Source of the DNA: BS750m-G4 sp964472195
GTDB lineage: Bacteria > Bacteroidota > Ignavibacteria > Tepidaquicellales > Tepidaquicellaceae
Assembly (NCBI GenBank): GCA_964472195.1
Contig: CAYYJH010000108.1
Span: forward strand, 1 to 8,098
Direction of reading: 5' to 3'
Length of the DNA: 8,098 nt
The position numbers and the translations under genes are program-made. Positions 5,934-8,098 of the stretch are shown one piece after another. The notes below the pieces were generated by a model that searched no databases, was not told where the DNA came from, and saw nothing but the letters and a program-made list of their open reading frames with translations. The stretch's first letter is position 1. Every line of letters starts with the position of its first letter.

Positions 5934-6895
5934 TATATATTATTTCCATTATTATAGTTCTGTTTTTTTCTATTCTGATTTATTTAATTGTTAATCCCAT
6001 TTTCCCTGTGAAAAAAACAAACATCGAAATACCAGTCAATAGAGATCGTTTATTCGAAGACGTAAAGGAACTAACATCTATAAATCCACCACGAAACTAT
6101 ACGAACCTGTCATCACTCAATTCCGTTGCAGAATATATTTACTATGAATTCAAAAAACTCAATTGCAGAGTTAAAGAACAGAAGTACATAGCAGACGGTT
6201 ACGAGTACAGAAACATCGTCGCTTCATTCGGTCCCGAAGATGGTGAACGTATTATCGTTGGTGCACACTACGACGTCATCGAGGAAGTACCCGGGGCAGA
6301 TGATAACGCAAGTGCTGTTGCAGGTATGCTGGAAATCGCGAGACTAATCGATGAATTAAAACCAGAGCTGAAATACAGAATCGATTTCGCTGCTTATACA
6401 CTCGAAGAGCCCCCCTATTTCAGAACAAAATATATGGGAAGTGCCGTTCATGCTAAATCACTTGCCGACGCAAACGTTAAAGTAAAGTTAATGATAAATC
6501 TCGAGTCCATTGGTTATTATTCAAACGAAAATCACTCGCAACATTATCCAATATTTTTCCTTAAATGGCTTTACCCTCATAAGGCAAACTACATAATGAT
6601 AGCCGGGAATCTCGGACACGGAAAAACAGTCAGTGAAATGAAAAAGTATATGAAAGAAGCATCAGACATTGATGTCCATTCTATCAACGCTCCTAGAATT
6701 ATACCGGGTATTGATTTCTCTGACCATCTGAATTTCTGGAACAGAGGCTACGAAGCTCTAATGATAACCGATACGGCATTTTATAGAAATCCAAATTACC
6801 ACCGTGCATCGGATATAATTGAAACACTGAACTTTGATAAAATGGCTGAAGTAGTAAAAGGAGTATACTGGACGATCGTTAATCTTCAAAAATAA
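5915..6895 (+). CDS. Membrane-anchored M28-family zinc peptidase
   Basis: A 326-residue protein. Residues 5-26 are one hydrophobic helix (an uncleaved anchor or signal sequence), so the peptidase domain should lie outside the cytoplasm. M28 motifs: VGAHYDV (115-121, His118 and Asp120), PGADDNASAVAGMLEIAR (126-143, bridging Asp129/130), TLEEPP (162-167, catalytic and ligand Glu164/165), NLESIGYY (195-202, Glu197 where many members have Asp) and YHRASDIIETLNF (295-307, His296). The set is complete, so an aminopeptidase or glutaminyl-cyclase-like enzyme is likely. The only start that keeps the membrane helix is the TTG at 5915-5917: the frame has an in-frame stop at 5834-5836, no ATG between, and the first internal Met is at residue 138. 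The start overlaps the end of the methyltransferase gene by 19 bases, and no Shine-Dalgarno sequence is seen. Confidence 0.87.
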   Translation: MQFKKIIYIISIIIVLFFSILIYLIVNPIFPVKKTNIEIPVNRDRLFEDVKELTSINPPRNYTNLSSLNSVAEYIYYEFKKLNCRVKEQKYIADGYEYRNIVASFGPEDGERIIVGAHYDVIEEVPGADDNASAVAGMLEIARLIDELKPELKYRIDFAAYTLEEPPYFRTKYMGSAVHAKSLADANVKVKLMINLESIGYYSNENHSQHYPIFFLKWLYPHKANYIMIAGNLGHGKTVSEMKKYMKEASDIDVHSINAPRIIPGIDFSDHLNFWNRGYEALMITDTAFYRNPNYHRASDIIETLNFDKMAEVVKGVYWTIVNLQK

Positions 6896-6918
6896 CTTTT
6901 TCTATCGTACATCTGAAA

Positions 6919-6948
6919 AATAAATAGTCAAGTTACTTTCTATTTATT
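6919..6948 (+). terminator. AT-only hairpin after the M28 peptidase gene
   Basis: AATAAATAG (6919-6927) pairs perfectly with CTATTTATT (6940-6948) around a 12-base loop, 23 bases past the stop codon. The stem is nearly all A-T and no strong T-run follows, so it may be a weak terminator or a transcript 3' end. The rest of the 219-base spacer to the next gene shows no gene. Confidence 0.35.
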
Positions 6949-7114
6949 ATCATACACACTTAAGCTGATATAAATGAGATTGATTGTTCAGAAAGTATTT
7001 TTTATTTTGTCATATCTTTTCGATTACAACTGGTAGAAAATCTTACGACACTGATAAAAATCGATTTTGACACCATTCATTGAATCTCGTTAGGAATTAA
7101 ACTGACAACCACTT

Positions 7115-7687
7115 ATGTTTAAAAATTGGGCTTTCGCTGGTGTATTACTTAGCATTTTGTTGATTCCACTTTACATCCTTAATTACAAAATGTTCTTAAA
7201 TGATGTATACTGGCCCTTTCGTCTTATATTTCCTGTCTTAGCTCTTCACCAATTTGAAGAGTATATTCTCCCGGGAGGTTTTATTAAATGGTTTAACAGA
7301 AGAATATTAAAAAGTAAATACGTAGATGCTCCAATAAATAAAAGAAACACTTTCGTACCTAATGTAATTATCGCTTGGCCGGTTACAATATATTTTTCAA
7401 TTTATCCTTATGATAACATCTGGATTACACTCGGACTTACTTTAAGTATTATTCTGTCTAATGCTCTGGCGCACATCTTTTTATCCATAAAAAAAAGTAA
7501 ATACTCTCCCGGTCTTATTACAAGCATTGTATTGTTTTTACCCATTGCAGGAGCTGCAATCTATTCATCCATAAAGCATAATCTCCTTTACACTTCTGAT
7601 TGGATACTTGCGATAGCAATAGCAGTCATAATAGATGTTGCAATAATTATGTTTTTATTTTTCTATAAGAAGAAGGTTATTCGGTAA
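7115..7687 (+). CDS. HXXEE-domain integral membrane protein
   Basis: A 190-residue polytopic membrane protein with about five or six hydrophobic segments (near residues 7-24, 36-52, 82-98, 101-123, 134-151 and 162-184). The family signature HxxEE is H45-Q-F-E48-E49-Y in the second segment. Other conserved marks are Asn83 in FVPN, SNALAHIF (115-122, Asn116 and His120) and KYSPGLITS (129-137). Together they match the HXXEE family, whose role is unknown; the buried His, Glu and Asn residues suggest a metal site or an intramembrane enzyme, which is inference. The gene follows a 219-base spacer and has no close partner, so it is probably its own transcript. The nearest purine-rich stretch, TAGGA, lies about 20 bases upstream of the ATG, too far for a standard ribosome site. 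C-terminal KKKVIR suggests a cytoplasmic C-terminus. Confidence 0.85.
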   Translation: MFKNWAFAGVLLSILLIPLYILNYKMFLNDVYWPFRLIFPVLALHQFEEYILPGGFIKWFNRRILKSKYVDAPINKRNTFVPNVIIAWPVTIYFSIYPYDNIWITLGLTLSIILSNALAHIFLSIKKSKYSPGLITSIVLFLPIAGAAIYSSIKHNLLYTSDWILAIAIAVIIDVAIIMFLFFYKKKVIR

Positions 7688-7743
7688 TCGATTCACAAAG
7701 ATATAAACCTCAGTTATGCTCCAATACCATTTTACAAATTCCT

Positions 7744-7863
7744 CTCAGTAATAACAGAAGACATCCGAAATTTTCCTAACTCATTAAAGAAAGTTGATTT
7801 AAATTATTTACATATTAAATTTCCACAGAGTCACTCTATCGAGGAGACTCTGCGGAGACTGTA
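7744..7863 (+). repeat. 120-base repeat, copy 1 (degenerate left end)
   Basis: First of three direct copies. The last 100 bases (7764-7863) match copy 2 at 99 of 100 positions, with one A/T difference in the hairpin loop. The first 20 bases have diverged (CAGTAATAACAGAAGACA), so the left inverted repeat is spoiled. The internal hairpin, CCACAGAGTC against GACTCTGCGG, remains, with 9 of 10 pairs. The 56 bases between this copy and the HXXEE gene show nothing else. Confidence 0.85.
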
Positions 7864-7881
7864 TATTTAGTGCCTTAGTGC

Positions 7882-8000
7882 CTCAGTAATAGCAGAGTCT
7901 TCCGAAATTTTCCTAACTCATTAAAGAAAGTTGATTTAAATTATTTACATATTAAATTTCCACAGAGTCACTCTATCGTGGAGACTCTGCGGAGACTGTA
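7882..8000 (+). repeat. 119-base repeat, copy 2, with terminal inverted repeats
   Basis: The best-kept copy. Its ends are inverted: CAGT (7884-7887), 4 bases, GCAGAGTCT (7892-7900) on the left, and AGACTCTGC (7982-7990), 4 bases, ACTG (7995-7998) on the right, so 13 of 17 positions pair. A second CAGAGTC inside competes for the same right arm. The centre is AT-rich and has no reading frame. An 18-base spacer containing TTAGTGCC twice lies before it, and a 43-base spacer follows. The layout is like a miniature inverted-repeat element, but no target-site duplication is visible. Confidence 0.8.
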
Positions 8001-8043
8001 AGCTTGAGCTGAAAAAAAACCTTGAAATATCTTTTGTGATATT

Positions 8044-8098
8044 CTCAGTAATAGCAGAGTCTTCCGAAATTTTCCTAACTCATTAAAGAAAGTTGATT
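8044..8098 (+). repeat. Repeat copy 3, cut by the end of the sequence
   Basis: The final 55 bases are identical to the first 55 bases of copy 2 (7882-7936); the base before the match differs (C against T). The sequence stops inside the repeat, so the rest of the copy and any further copies are missing. Confidence 0.85.

Noticed and set aside
7744..8098. CRISPR array
   Set aside because: The repeats are about 119 bases, too long; the spacers are 18 and 43 bases, and there are no cas genes.
1..8098. A previously undescribed defence, phage or biosynthetic system
   Set aside because: No nuclease, helicase, integrase, toxin-antitoxin pair, reverse transcriptase or biosynthetic core enzyme is present; the genes belong to common envelope, regulatory and metabolic families.

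Overview
The window is 8,098 bases of AT-rich DNA (coding regions look about one third G+C) with six complete genes, one gene cut by the left edge, and one gene interrupted by an assembly gap. The gene content suggests a Bacteroidota, Chlorobiota or Ignavibacteria-type bacterium. The pointers are an N-terminal beta-sandwich domain of the TonB-receptor kind, a GIN/DUF2807 lipoprotein, a membrane-bound SpoIIE/PP2C phosphatase, and start codons almost without Shine-Dalgarno sequences. This is inferred from family distribution; the window carries no marker gene. The sequence looks like a metagenomic or short-read assembly.

Left part (1-1611): the 5' end of a secreted, probably TonB-receptor-like gene runs leftward off the window. 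A 361-base spacer with a decayed palindromic repeat follows, then a rightward GIN-domain lipoprotein gene. Just downstream and in the same frame lies a short leucine-rich-repeat tail, probably a gene remnant. A hairpin that can terminate transcription in both directions separates this from the convergent phosphatase gene.

Middle (1612-3254): a leftward gene for a two-helix membrane protein with a C-terminal SpoIIE/RsbU-type phosphatase domain. The assembly splits it with 100 Ns flanked on both sides by the same 55 bases. Removing the Ns and one 55-base copy restores a single 373-residue reading frame. An AT-rich spacer with a long imperfect inverted repeat lies between it and the divergent genes to the right.

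Right part (3255-7687): five rightward genes. The first four are closely spaced and may be one transcript: an AbgA-like M20 amidohydrolase, a GNAT acetyltransferase, a class I SAM methyltransferase, and a membrane-anchored M28 zinc peptidase that overlaps the methyltransferase and starts with TTG. After an AT-rich hairpin comes an HXXEE-domain membrane protein. Together the group suggests handling of amidated or peptidic small molecules (hydrolysis, acetylation, methylation), but no pathway can be named from sequence alone.

Right end (7688-8098): no gene. It holds two full copies and one cut copy of a 119-120-base repeat whose best copy has terminal inverted repeats, like a miniature transposable element. 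The sequence stops after exactly 55 bases of the third copy, the same length as the duplication at the N gap, which points to an assembly k-mer of 55. I see no defence, CRISPR, phage or secretion system here. The most useful results are the gene repair and the repeat element.
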